DNA of 64,000 nt from Micromonospora polyrhachis (lineage in GTDB: Bacteria > Actinomycetota > Actinomycetes > Mycobacteriales > Micromonosporaceae): assembly GCF_014203835.1 (NCBI RefSeq), contig NZ_JACHJW010000001.1, positions 4,724,501-4,788,500 of the forward strand, written 5' to 3'. A program made the position numbers and the translations under genes. Below, in pieces: positions 17,736 through 25,623 of this stretch. Each line of letters begins with the position of its first letter. Within the stretch, counting starts at the first letter, position 1. Under the pieces are notes generated by a model that made no database searches, was not told where the DNA came from, and saw only the letters and a program-made list of their open reading frames with translations.

Positions 17736-18509
17736 GTGCCAGAGATCGTGTACCCGCCTGTCATCGCCGCTGCCAAGACCCTGTTCCGGGTCCTGGACCT
17801 GCGCCTACGGTTGGAGGGCGGGCAGCACGTGCCGACCACCGGGGGCGCGGTCCTGGCCAGCAACCACGTCAGCTATCTCGACTTCATCTTCGCCGGCCTC
17901 GGCGCACACGAGTCGCGGCGGCTGGTGCGGTTCATGGCCAAGCAGGAGGTCTTCACCCACCGGATCTCCGGGCCGTTGATGCGCGGAATGCGGCACATCC
18001 CGGTCGACCGCCAGGATGGGGCGAAGGCATTCATGACCGCGGTCGGGGCGCTGCGCCGGGGGGAGGTCGTCGGCATCTTCCCCGAAGCCACGATCAGCCG
18101 GTCGTTCACCGTCAAGAACCTGAAGTTGGGGGCGGCGCGGATGGCCCGGGAGGCCAAGGTGCCGATCATCCCGGTCGCACTCTGGGGCACCCAGCGCCTG
18201 TGGACCAAGGGTCGGCCCCGTACGCTGACCCGCCGCCACACCCCGATCACCATCCTGGTCGGCGAACCCTTCGAGGCGACGGAGAAGGCCGGTTCCACCA
18301 CGATCGAGCTGCGGCGACGGTTGTCCGCGCTGGTCGACCAGGCGCAGCGGGAATACCCCGATCAGCCCGCCGGGCCGGGCGACGACTGGTGGCTGCCGGC
18401 GCACCTCGGCGGATCGGCCCCCACCCCGGAAGAGGCGGCGATCCTGGACGGCCAGGGACGACGTACCCCGGCGACCTCGGACCGACCGGAGTCGAAGCCC
18501 GAGGCCTGA
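17736..18509 (+). CDS. PlsC-type 1-acylglycerol-3-phosphate acyltransferase
   Basis: This 257-residue acyltransferase contains the NHVSYLD block (His44, Asp49: HX4D catalytic motif), the glycerol-phosphate-binding FPEATISRS and the later VPIIPVALWGTQRLW. The family acylates lysophosphatidic acid in membrane lipid synthesis; actinobacterial paralogs can act on other polar lipids. The GTG start has TAGAGT 6 nt upstream and no Shine-Dalgarno, a leaderless-type start. It is convergent with the GlxA-family gene, 26 bp apart. Confidence 0.92.
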   Translation: MPEIVYPPVIAAAKTLFRVLDLRLRLEGGQHVPTTGGAVLASNHVSYLDFIFAGLGAHESRRLVRFMAKQEVFTHRISGPLMRGMRHIPVDRQDGAKAFMTAVGALRRGEVVGIFPEATISRSFTVKNLKLGAARMAREAKVPIIPVALWGTQRLWTKGRPRTLTRRHTPITILVGEPFEATEKAGSTTIELRRRLSALVDQAQREYPDQPAGPGDDWWLPAHLGGSAPTPEEAAILDGQGRRTPATSDRPESKPEA

Positions 18510-18535
18510 CGGTGTCAACTCCCGGGGCCTGACGG

Positions 18536-19441
18536 TCAGGTACGGGACCGGAGCCGGCGGAGCATCCGGGCATCCTCGAAGCCGACGGCTCGGGCGGCTG
18601 ACTCCAGCGTCGTACCGTGCCCAATCAGATGCTCGGCGCGTTCGACCCGGAGCAGATGCTGGTAACGCAGCGGTGTCATGCCGGTCGCCTTGCCGAACAG
18701 TCGGGTCAGGGTCCGTTGGCTTACCCCACCGGCTGCCGCCAGCCGGCTCAGCGGCAGCCGTTCGGTGAACCGCGAATCGATCAGATCCTGTACCCGGTGC
18801 ACCACGTCGTGCAGGTGCGCCCGGTGCCGCAACATGGTGCTGGCCTGCCGCTCGTCACCGTTGCGGCGGGCGTAGACCACCATTGCGCGGGCGATCCGGG
18901 CGGCGACGCCGGGGCCATGCCGGATCGCGACGAGATGCAACGCGAGGTCGATGCCGCTGGCGATGCCGGCCGAGGTGACCACCCGCTCGTCCACGACGTA
19001 CAGCACGTCGCGCACCACGGTTGCCCTCGGGTAGCGCCGGGCCAACTCGTTCTGCACGCCGTGGTGGGTGGTGCAGCGGCGACCGTCGAGCAGACCGGCC
19101 CGGCCCAGCGCGTCCGCCCCGGCGCATACGCTGGCCACCGTGCCACCGGTCGCGTGGTGTTCGGCCAACCGCCGCAGGCTGTCCGCGCCGAGGTGCCCGG
19201 TGCGGGCGAGGCTTGGTGCCCGCCAGCCGGGTACGACGACGAGGTCCTCCGGCGCGAGGGCCGGCCAGCTCAGCGTGGCCCGGACCGGTAGGCCCTGGGC
19301 GGTCGGCACGTCCTCCTGTTCGGCCACGTAGACGAGCCGGTAGTCGTATCCGAACTCCGCAGCGGTGTGGAACACCTGGGCGGGCCCGGCGACGTCCAGC
19401 AGGTGCAGTTGCGGGACAAGCAGGAAGACGACCTGGGTCAC
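18536..19441 (-). CDS. GlxA-family AraC-type transcriptional regulator
   Basis: This 301-residue regulator has an N-terminal DJ-1/PfpI-like domain (VVFLLVPQLHLLDVAGPAQVF; Cys in SVCAGADALG) and a C-terminal AraC double helix-turn-helix (LPLSRLAAAGGVSQRTLTRLFGKATGMTPLRYQHLLRVERAEHL). Members typically sense small metabolites. It lies directly downstream of the isochorismatase-like gene on the same strand, with a gap of 7 bp, so the pair is an operon and the regulator may control the hydrolase. Confidence 0.92.
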   Translation of the reverse strand: MTQVVFLLVPQLHLLDVAGPAQVFHTAAEFGYDYRLVYVAEQEDVPTAQGLPVRATLSWPALAPEDLVVVPGWRAPSLARTGHLGADSLRRLAEHHATGGTVASVCAGADALGRAGLLDGRRCTTHHGVQNELARRYPRATVVRDVLYVVDERVVTSAGIASGIDLALHLVAIRHGPGVAARIARAMVVYARRNGDERQASTMLRHRAHLHDVVHRVQDLIDSRFTERLPLSRLAAAGGVSQRTLTRLFGKATGMTPLRYQHLLRVERAEHLIGHGTTLESAARAVGFEDARMLRRLRSRT

Positions 19442-19448
19442 GATATGG

Positions 19449-20054
19449 TCAGCCGTTCACCGGTGTGGCCAGTTGGCTGGTCAGTTCTGCGACAGTACGG
19501 ATCGTCGCGAACCGACCGGCCAGGGCGTACTCGGTCCGGCTGACGATGTCAGCGGTGTGCAACGTCCTCGGATCGGCCAGGATCTCGGCCGGGGTGAGCC
19601 CTTTCGGCGCGTTTCGGTGCGGAATGGGGAAGGTCGCGGTCGCGTCGGTCACGAAGGTCACGTCGAAGCCGAGGTCTGCGGCCACCCGGGTGGTCGTCTC
19701 ACAGCACTGTTCGGTCTGGATGCCGCAGACGACCAGCTTGCGGATGCCCCGGGCGGTGAGCAGTTGTTGCAGGTTGGTGGTGGTGAAGGCATTGCGCGAG
19801 GTCTTGGTGATGACCGGTTCGTCCTCGGCCGGCACCAGCCCGTCGATCAGCCGGACATAGCCGCTGGCCGGGTCGAAGGGAGTGTTGCTGCCCGGTGCGG
19901 TGTGCAGAACCCAGACGACGAGGTCACCCGCGTCCCGGGCCGCGGTCACGAGGCGGTCTACCTGGGCGACGAGGTCGGGGTTGGAGACGGCCGACCAGAT
20001 TGGCCGCTGCCGGAAGGACTCCTGGACGTCGATGACGACAAGTGCTTTGGTCAT
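19449..20054 (-). CDS. Isochorismatase-family cysteine hydrolase
   Basis: This 201-residue cysteine hydrolase has Asp9 (VVIDVQ), Lys84 (ITKTSRNAF) and Cys117 (GIQTEQCCE), the catalytic triad of the family that includes nicotinamidases and N-carbamoyl amidases. The cis-peptide region before the Cys is normal. It is transcribed with the GlxA regulator just downstream. The substrate is not determined; catabolism of a small amide is the usual role for this pairing. Confidence 0.9.
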   Translation of the reverse strand: MTKALVVIDVQESFRQRPIWSAVSNPDLVAQVDRLVTAARDAGDLVVWVLHTAPGSNTPFDPASGYVRLIDGLVPAEDEPVITKTSRNAFTTTNLQQLLTARGIRKLVVCGIQTEQCCETTTRVAADLGFDVTFVTDATATFPIPHRNAPKGLTPAEILADPRTLHTADIVSRTEYALAGRFATIRTVAELTSQLATPVNG

Positions 20055-20202
20055 GCTCCGATCCTGGTCCGGCGACGACGCGAGGGTAAGGCACCATCAT
20101 GTCCCGACCCGGACCGATCTGGTCACCGGTGCTCGGTGCCGGTGTGCCGTCGTACGGTGCTGCGCGTGCCGGGGAGTGCGTCTGCGGAAGGAGCAGTCGT
20201 CC

Positions 20203-20260
20203 GCCTTCGGCAGGGCCGGCGTGACCCACTCACTTGGGCAAGCCACGCCGGGCCGAAGGC
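20203..20260 (-). terminator. Imperfect hairpin downstream of the SPFH lipoprotein gene
   Basis: Arms GCCTTCGG..GGCCGGCGTG and CACGCCGGGCCGAAGGC pair with a small bulge, 6 nt after the SPFH stop on the - strand. No T-run follows, so efficiency is uncertain. Confidence 0.5.
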
Positions 20261-20265
20261 AGCAA

Positions 20266-21225
20266 CTACTTGGTGCTCACGTTCACGTCGGCGCCGCCGA
20301 CAATGAGGGTGCAGTTGGGGTTCGCCGCACAGGCCTGGGCGGCCTGCAACTGCAACTTGGCCTTCTCCAACTCCAGGTAGCCGGGGGTCTTGTTCGCTTG
20401 GGCCAGCAGTTGGGCCTCGCGCACCTTCGCCTCTGCCCTGATCAGATCGGCTGCGGCCTGTTGCCGGGCGGCGAACACCGCAGCCCGAGCCTCAGCGATC
20501 TTGGGGTCGGCGAAGCCGATATCGGTGATCGAGATCCGGATCGGCGGGCAGCTTCCATTCGTACGGTCGAAGGTTGGACCACAGAAGTAGTCCCCACCGG
20601 TCTTGGTCCTCAACTCGTCCAGGAACGACTGCCCGAGCTGATCTTCGATCTGCTTCCAGATGCCGTTGGTGTTGGCGTCCAGGTCGTCGGCGGAATGGGT
20701 CCGCGTCGCCTCCCGGATCGCCTTCTCCTCAGCCGGGACCAAGGTGTTCAGAAGCATCTTGCGCCAGTTCTCGGTCGAGAACTCGCCGTCGGTCGCGACC
20801 TCGTAACGGCGTCCCGTCTTCTCCCAGAACTGCACGATCGGTGAGTTCTTACCGCCGTCGCAGTTGGTGTTCAGGTAGAACTCGGCCGTTGCGTGCACGA
20901 TCACGTCGGGGCCGGGTTGACCGTCGGGGCCGGGCTTCGACGACGAGCGGATCGGCTGGTCGGTGTCCCCGCCATCCGGGCGGATGTTCCAGGTCCGTAG
21001 GGAGGTTGGCAGGGGATAGGTCACGTCGTCGATCGGGTAGGAGCCGGAGCCGCCCGGCTCGATGCACTCGACGAACTCCCTGTTGTCGCCGGCCCCGGAC
21101 TTGTAGTAGAGGATGATCTGGTCGGGATCGGAGCGGGTGGCGCAGGCTGACAGGGTCGACGCGGCGGCGGCGAGGGCCAGCAGCCCGGCCAAGGCCCGCG
21201 CCGGGCGCGAGCGTCTGGTGCTCAT
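20266..21225 (-). CDS. SPFH/prohibitin-domain lipoprotein
   Basis: This 319-residue exported lipoprotein has an Arg-rich N-region, a hydrophobic stretch and the lipobox LSAC with Cys28. The mature part has an SPFH-like beta region (VIVHATAEFYLNTNC) and a long Ala/Glu/Lys helix (DPKIAEARAAVFAARQQAAADLIRAEAKVREAQLLAQANKTPGYLELEKAKLQLQ condensed here as positions ~240-300) typical of prohibitin/stomatin assembly segments. AAGGAG precedes the ATG by 7 nt; an upstream frame extension lacks coding character. A ring-forming membrane scaffold on the outer face is likely; no NfeD-like partner is adjacent. Confidence 0.85.
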   Translation of the reverse strand: MSTRRSRPARALAGLLALAAAASTLSACATRSDPDQIILYYKSGAGDNREFVECIEPGGSGSYPIDDVTYPLPTSLRTWNIRPDGGDTDQPIRSSSKPGPDGQPGPDVIVHATAEFYLNTNCDGGKNSPIVQFWEKTGRRYEVATDGEFSTENWRKMLLNTLVPAEEKAIREATRTHSADDLDANTNGIWKQIEDQLGQSFLDELRTKTGGDYFCGPTFDRTNGSCPPIRISITDIGFADPKIAEARAAVFAARQQAAADLIRAEAKVREAQLLAQANKTPGYLELEKAKLQLQAAQACAANPNCTLIVGGADVNVSTK

Positions 21226-21746
21226 CCGTTGAACTCCTTGTGGTAGTCGTCCAGCCACCGGCGGATGGCCTCGTTGGCTTGTGGTGCCAGCACTGTGACC
21301 TGATCCAGATCGACAGGATTGCGAAGTTGGGTCATGATCCGGGCCGCGAGTGGTGCAGGCGCATCCGCTCGACAACCTCGGACGGGGCAGGGCCAACCCC
21401 GTCCGATGTGGCGTTACGCTGCCGGCAAAACGTGAGCGGCACGCCGACGACGATAGGCGCCATCGTCAACCACCCAGCGACGTGCGCCTTCGGGGACTCT
21501 CGATGCATTGGACGTGGAGGCCGATGCGCTCCCGACGGACCGACCTCCGCGAGGCGGATTCGTCAACCGCGAGGCGGGATCATCAACCGCGAGGCGGGAT
21601 CATCAACCGCGAGGCGGGATCATCAACCGCGAGGCGGGACGGGGCCGGTCGTCATGGTTCGGGTAGTGGTGAGGTCGGCATGAGCCGGGTGGTACGGGCT
21701 CTGCCGGTCACCCGATCGCCCGTCACCCGGTCACGCCGCTATCCGG
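21226..21746. other. Intergenic region with tandem repeat
   Basis: About 520 bp separates two lipoprotein genes on the - strand. Apart from the 20-bp tandem repeat listed separately, no start with codon bias, no RNA gene and no clear promoter hexamers were recognised. Confidence 0.5.
21551..21640. repeat. 20-bp tandem repeat, 4.5 copies
   Basis: Units at 21551-21570, 21571-21590, 21591-21610 and 21611-21630 (GAGGCGGGATCATCAACCGC), with half of a fifth. Copies 2-4 are identical. They are contiguous with no spacers, so this is not CRISPR. It is intergenic and the unit is not a multiple of three. Confidence 0.95.
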
Positions 21747-22262
21747 TTAGGACTCCTTTTTGTAGGTGTCCTTCGTCCCGCCGTTTTCGCTGCTGACCGT
21801 GAACGAATCGTCATTGACCAGCTCGATCTGGAAGGTCAACTTCTTGTCCGGCTCGGTCGATCCGTCCTCCCGGCCGGTGAGTGCCAGCCGGTAGCGGTGG
21901 GTGGAGCCGTCCCCGGTGTATTCCAGCTTGCCGCGATAGGTAAGCGGGTCACCCTCGGTGAAGTAGACCGCCGAGCCGTCCGACTCCACCTTGATCGAGG
22001 AGACGTCGGTCGGGAAGTCGCCGCGAGCGACCCAGCGTCCCTTCAGTAGCCGGATCGGGTCACTGCTCGGGTTCGCAGCCCGGGTGGTGGTCGGGCTCGC
22101 GGCCGGGGTGCTCGTAGCCGTGCTGACCGGTGTGCCGGACGGTGGTTGTGCCGCGTCGGGGTTGCCGCCGTCGTCGACCCCACACGCTCCGACCCCGAGG
22201 ATCGGTAGCAGGGCCAGGCTGACCGTTACGCCGATCCGGTGTCTCTTTGCGAGTCGCTTCAC
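21747..22262 (-). CDS. Secreted lipoprotein of unknown function (171 aa)
   Basis: The N-terminus MKRLAKRHRIG is followed by a hydrophobic core and the lipobox GVGAC (Cys27). A Thr/Pro/Ala/Ser linker to residue ~66 leads to a ~100-residue mature domain rich in beta-strand (KGRWVARGDF..YFTEGDPLTYRGKLEYTGDG..) that resembles small lipocalin-like or META-type extracytoplasmic domains. No specific family was recognised. GAGGAG precedes the ATG. It is divergent from the alpha-amylase gene. Confidence 0.82.
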   Translation of the reverse strand: MKRLAKRHRIGVTVSLALLPILGVGACGVDDGGNPDAAQPPSGTPVSTATSTPAASPTTTRAANPSSDPIRLLKGRWVARGDFPTDVSSIKVESDGSAVYFTEGDPLTYRGKLEYTGDGSTHRYRLALTGREDGSTEPDKKLTFQIELVNDDSFTVSSENGGTKDTYKKES

Positions 22263-22603
22263 GAGAACTCCTCTGCCGATCTTGCCTGGTATCGACCACC
22301 TTAACCCGGATACCGATCGGCTGCTGAGTGGCGATTCGACTGTCTCCTGTCGACAAGATGCTGAAAGGTATTGCAGATATTTCGCCCACTGGTGACCCCG
22401 GGCTGCGCGCTGCTGGTCGGCTAAAGCGGGAAATCAGACGACTTGCCCAAGTGGCTATCCATCGAAACATGTGGTTCACATCTGGGCCGCGAGTTGTTAC
22501 CCTCAGCATCACTCGTGGAAACTTTTGCGAAACCTGCAAGAAATCTGCAAGTCCGCGAGCTGTCCCGCCCATCCGGGAAATCCCCCGTCCCTTGGAGAGC
22601 GTG
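22263..22603. other. Divergent regulatory region, lipoprotein / alpha-amylase
   Basis: About 340 bp with relatively AT-rich stretches. It contains the CTGCAAG repeats listed separately and no supported gene; the amylase frame is open through part of it but lacks coding character before 22604. Confidence 0.5.
22518..22551 (+). promoter_or_regulatory. Candidate operator of the alpha-amylase gene
   Basis: GAAACTTTTGCGAAAC followed by two CTGCAAG heptamers (22534-22540 and 22545-22551, 11 bp apart) lies about 50 bp before the amylase start. Streptomyces amylase promoters carry similar CTTGCAG/CTGCAAG repeats bound by the LacI-type repressor MalR/Reg1. The match is from memory of the motif, so this is a candidate only. 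Confidence 0.45.
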
Positions 22604-24772
22604 ATGACTGTCCGTAGATCGATGGCCGCCACCTTGGCGGCCGTACTCGGATTTTCCCTGTCCCTTCTCGCCGCACCGACCAGCAGCCCCGCCGCCAGCG
22701 CTGCGCCCGCCCCCGAACCGACGACGACGGCGGCGGTGGAAAGCAACGGCAAGTCGATCGTCCACCTGTTCCAGTGGCGCTGGGACTCGGTGGCCCAGGA
22801 GTGCGAGACCAACCTCGGCCCGAACGGATGGGGCGGAGTCCAGGTCTCGCCACCCCAGGAACACGTGGTCCTGCCCAGCGCCGAGGGTGCAACCTATCCC
22901 TGGTGGCAGGACTACCAGCCGGTGTCGTACCGGTTGGACCAGACCCGGCGCGGCAACCGGGCCGACTTCATCGACATGGTCGAACGCTGCCGGGACGTGG
23001 GCGTGAAAATCTACGTCGACATGGTGCTCAACCACATGAGCGGCACCGGCTCGATCGGTAGTGGTTCGGGCAGCGCCGGCACCGTCTTCAGCAAGTACGG
23101 CTATCCCAACCTCTTCAACGACGGCTCCGGGGACAGCTATGGCTACGCCGACTTCGGCCCCTGCTATCGCAAGATCAGCAACTGGAACAGCAAGAGCGAG
23201 GTCCAGGACTGCGAACTGCTCGACCTGGCCGACCTCAACACCGCCGACCCCAACGTCCGCCGCAAGATTGCCAAGTACATGAACTCGGTGATCGACCTCG
23301 GGGTCGCCGGCTTCCGGGTGGACGCGGCCAAGCACGTCCAGGAGGCGCACCTCGCCGACATCATCTCGAAGCTGCACGACGTGCCCGGCTTCGGCGGTAA
23401 GCCCGACCTGTTCCACGAGGTCTACGGAGATGCGACGGTGCCCTACACGGCGTATGCCCCGTATGGCGGAGTCACCAACTTCGACTACCAGCGCGCGGTC
23501 TCCTCCGGCTTCAAGGACGGCAACATCGCGCAGTTCGCCAACCTGCCCAACTACGGCGGGCTGACCAGCGCCCAGGCGGTGGTCTTCATCGACAACCACG
23601 ACACGCAGCGGTCGACGCCGACCCTGACCTACAAGAACGGCGACCGGTACTACCTGGCCGACGCGTTCATGATGGCCCACCCGTACGGCACACCCCAGCT
23701 GATGTCCAGCTACGCCTTCGGCTCGGTGGTGGCCCAGGGGCCGCCCAGCTCCGCCAACGGCACCACCAACGCCACCGACTGCGGCAGCTCGGCGTGGATC
23801 TGCGAGCACCGCAACGAGCAGGTCGCCGGCATGCCGAGCTTCCGTAACGCCACCGAGGGCACCGGGATCGGCAACACCGTCACCGACGGCAACGGCCGGC
23901 TCGGCTTCGCTCGCGGCAGCAAGGGGTACGCCGCCTTCAACGCCACCGGCAACGCCTGGAGCCGGACCTTCACCACCAACCTGCCTGACGGCGAATACTG
24001 CAACGTCGCCCGGGGCACCTACCGGGCGGCCACCGACGAGTGCACCGGTGGCGTGATCGCGGTCGCCGGCGGCACGTTCACCACCAGCATCCCGGCCAAC
24101 CGGGGCGTCGCCCTGCACGTCGAGGCGATGACCGAATGCGACGACCCGGAGGGCTGCGACCCGGTCGACCCGCCGCTGGACGACACCTCCTTCGCCGCCA
24201 CCGTGGAGACCTCGTACGGCCAGGAGGTCTACGTGGTCGGCTCGATCCCGGAGCTGGGCTCGTGGAACCCGGCCAACGGTCTGCACCTGACCACCGACGC
24301 GACCACCTATCCGGCCTGGTCCGGCTCGGTGGACATCCCGGCCGACACGTCGTTCGAGTGGAAGCTGGTGAAGGTCTCGCCGGACGGCTCGGTGCAGTGG
24401 GAGAACGACCCGAACCGCACCGGGACCGGAGGCAACGCGTTCACCGTCACCTGGAACCAGGCCGGTGGCGGCGGAGGCACCAGCGCAGCGGTCTCCTTCC
24501 ATGCCACCGTGACCACCTGGTACGGCCAGGAGGTCTACGTGGTCGGCTCGGCCCCGGAGCTGGGCTCGTGGAACCCGGCCAACGCGGTGCGACTCACCGC
24601 CGACGAGAGCAGCTACCCGACCTGGAAGGGCACGGCGAACCTGCCGATCAACCAGCAGTTCGAATACAAGTTCCTCAAGAAGGACCCGAACGGGACGGTG
24701 ACCTGGGAGTCCGGCGGAAACCGCTCCTACACCCCGACCGGAGCGGTGACCCTCACCGACACCTGGCGCTAG
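22604..24772 (+). CDS. Secreted GH13 alpha-amylase with two CBM20 modules
   Basis: This 722-residue enzyme has a secretory signal peptide (MTVRRSMAAT... cleaved near ASAAPAP). The GH13 barrel has Asp240 (GFRVDAAKH, nucleophile), Glu272 (FHEVYGD, acid/base) and Asp333 (FIDNHDTQR); Trp/Gln-rich HLFQWRW at the start matches Streptomyces-type amylases (GH13_32). After an Asp/Pro linker come two starch-binding CBM20 modules (about residues 530-625 and 630-722), nearly identical over their first third at DNA level. GGAGA precedes ATG 22604. It hydrolyses starch extracellularly. A terminator follows directly. Upstream repeats suggest maltose-type control. Confidence 0.95.
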   Translation: MTVRRSMAATLAAVLGFSLSLLAAPTSSPAASAAPAPEPTTTAAVESNGKSIVHLFQWRWDSVAQECETNLGPNGWGGVQVSPPQEHVVLPSAEGATYPWWQDYQPVSYRLDQTRRGNRADFIDMVERCRDVGVKIYVDMVLNHMSGTGSIGSGSGSAGTVFSKYGYPNLFNDGSGDSYGYADFGPCYRKISNWNSKSEVQDCELLDLADLNTADPNVRRKIAKYMNSVIDLGVAGFRVDAAKHVQEAHLADIISKLHDVPGFGGKPDLFHEVYGDATVPYTAYAPYGGVTNFDYQRAVSSGFKDGNIAQFANLPNYGGLTSAQAVVFIDNHDTQRSTPTLTYKNGDRYYLADAFMMAHPYGTPQLMSSYAFGSVVAQGPPSSANGTTNATDCGSSAWICEHRNEQVAGMPSFRNATEGTGIGNTVTDGNGRLGFARGSKGYAAFNATGNAWSRTFTTNLPDGEYCNVARGTYRAATDECTGGVIAVAGGTFTTSIPANRGVALHVEAMTECDDPEGCDPVDPPLDDTSFAATVETSYGQEVYVVGSIPELGSWNPANGLHLTTDATTYPAWSGSVDIPADTSFEWKLVKVSPDGSVQWENDPNRTGTGGNAFTVTWNQAGGGGGTSAAVSFHATVTTWYGQEVYVVGSAPELGSWNPANAVRLTADESSYPTWKGTANLPINQQFEYKFLKKDPNGTVTWESGGNRSYTPTGAVTLTDTWR

Positions 24773-24785
24773 CCGGCGCTGCGGG

Positions 24786-24821
24786 CCCCGGCCCCGCGTA
24801 CCTCGGTACGCAGGGCCGGGG
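24786..24821 (+). terminator. Terminator of the alpha-amylase gene
   Basis: Arms of 16 bp (CCCCGGCCCCGCGTAC and near-complement, one mismatch) with a CTCG loop, then GTCATTGTTATGTT. Confidence 0.85.
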
Positions 24822-24841
24822 TCATTGTTATGTTCGCCGGC

Positions 24842-24872
24842 TTAGAACGAGTGTTCGATGGCGGCGTAGGCT
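24842..24872 (+). promoter_or_regulatory. Candidate leaderless promoter of alkB
   Basis: TTAGAA at 24842-24847 and TAGGCT at 24867-24872 with a long 19-bp spacer; the -10 ends 6 nt before the ATG, so transcription would begin at about the start codon. Confidence 0.4.
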
Positions 24873-24878
24873 GCCCAA

Positions 24879-25571
24879 ATGACCGACATGGCGTACCAGC
24901 CCTCGATGTTGGACCTGGCCGACGAGCCGACCCTGGGCCGGCTGGCCGGACGCGTCCGACGTCACGAACTGACCCGTGGTGCCTGGGTGGACCACCTGCC
25001 CGGCTGGGTGGTCGGCTCCGACGCCGTGCTCCGGACGTTGCTGCGGGACGTCGAGTGGCGGGCCGAGCGTCGGGAGATGTACGACCGCGAGGTCGACGTG
25101 CCACGCCTGCTGCGCTGGTACGCCGGACACGAGCGGCTGCCCCACGAGCTGCTGACGCAGGCGCGTCAACAGCTCACCGATCACTACGCCGATGAGCTGG
25201 GCGAGCCGTTCGTCACCGCCGGCATGTGCCTGTACCGCGACGGACGGGACAGTGTGGCCTGGCATGGCGACACGAAGGGCCGGTCGGCGCGACACGACAC
25301 GATGGTGGCGATCGTCTCGTTCGGCTCACCCCGACCACTGTTGCTGCGCCCGAGGGATGGCGGCCTGAGGGATGGCGGCCTGAGGGATGGCGGCCTGAGG
25401 GATGGTGGCCTGAGGGATGGTGGTCCGAGCCTGCGTTTTCCACTGGGTCACGGCGACCTGGTCGTGATGGGCGGCTCCTGCCAGCGGACCTGGGAGCACG
25501 CCATCCCGAAGACCAGCCGGCCGGTCGGGCCACGCATCAGCGTGCAGTTCCGTCCGGCCGGTGTCGCGTGA
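24879..25571 (+). CDS. alkB: AlkB-type 2-oxoglutarate/Fe(II) dioxygenase with repeat insertion
   Basis: This 230-residue dioxygenase has iron ligands His129 and Asp131 (AWHGD) and His207 (EHAIPKT), and 2-oxoglutarate-binding Arg219 and Arg225 (RISVQFR). It would remove alkyl groups from damaged nucleobases by oxidation. Between strands of the double-stranded beta-helix, residues ~159-182 are a run of RDGGL pentapeptides from a 15-bp tandem repeat, an expansion of a loop that is short in relatives; catalytic residues are intact. No Shine-Dalgarno is present and a -10-like element abuts the start. It stands alone and is convergent with the ABC exporter gene. Confidence 0.9.
   Translation: MTDMAYQPSMLDLADEPTLGRLAGRVRRHELTRGAWVDHLPGWVVGSDAVLRTLLRDVEWRAERREMYDREVDVPRLLRWYAGHERLPHELLTQARQQLTDHYADELGEPFVTAGMCLYRDGRDSVAWHGDTKGRSARHDTMVAIVSFGSPRPLLLRPRDGGLRDGGLRDGGLRDGGLRDGGPSLRFPLGHGDLVVMGGSCQRTWEHAIPKTSRPVGPRISVQFRPAGVA
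25354..25428 (+). repeat. 15-bp in-frame tandem repeat x5 inside alkB
   Basis: Five contiguous units AGGGATGGCGGCCTG (25354 to 25428; the first three identical, later ones with T substitutions) encode RDGGL within the catalytic domain. Confidence 0.95.
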
Positions 25572-25623
25572 CCGCTGCGGCGAGGGCGCTGCCCGGTGTG
25601 GCGTAGCTAGGCGGCAGGCACCG

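Noticed and set aside
21551-21640. Possible CRISPR array.
   Set aside because: The 20-bp units are directly contiguous with no unique spacers, and no cas genes are in the window. The same holds for 51001-51090 and 47017-47100.
22421-24502. A 693-codon frame antisense to the alpha-amylase.
   Set aside because: It mirrors a clearly coding GH13 gene; the composition (Val/Gly/Asp/Arg) is typical of antisense to GC-rich coding DNA and no domain is visible.
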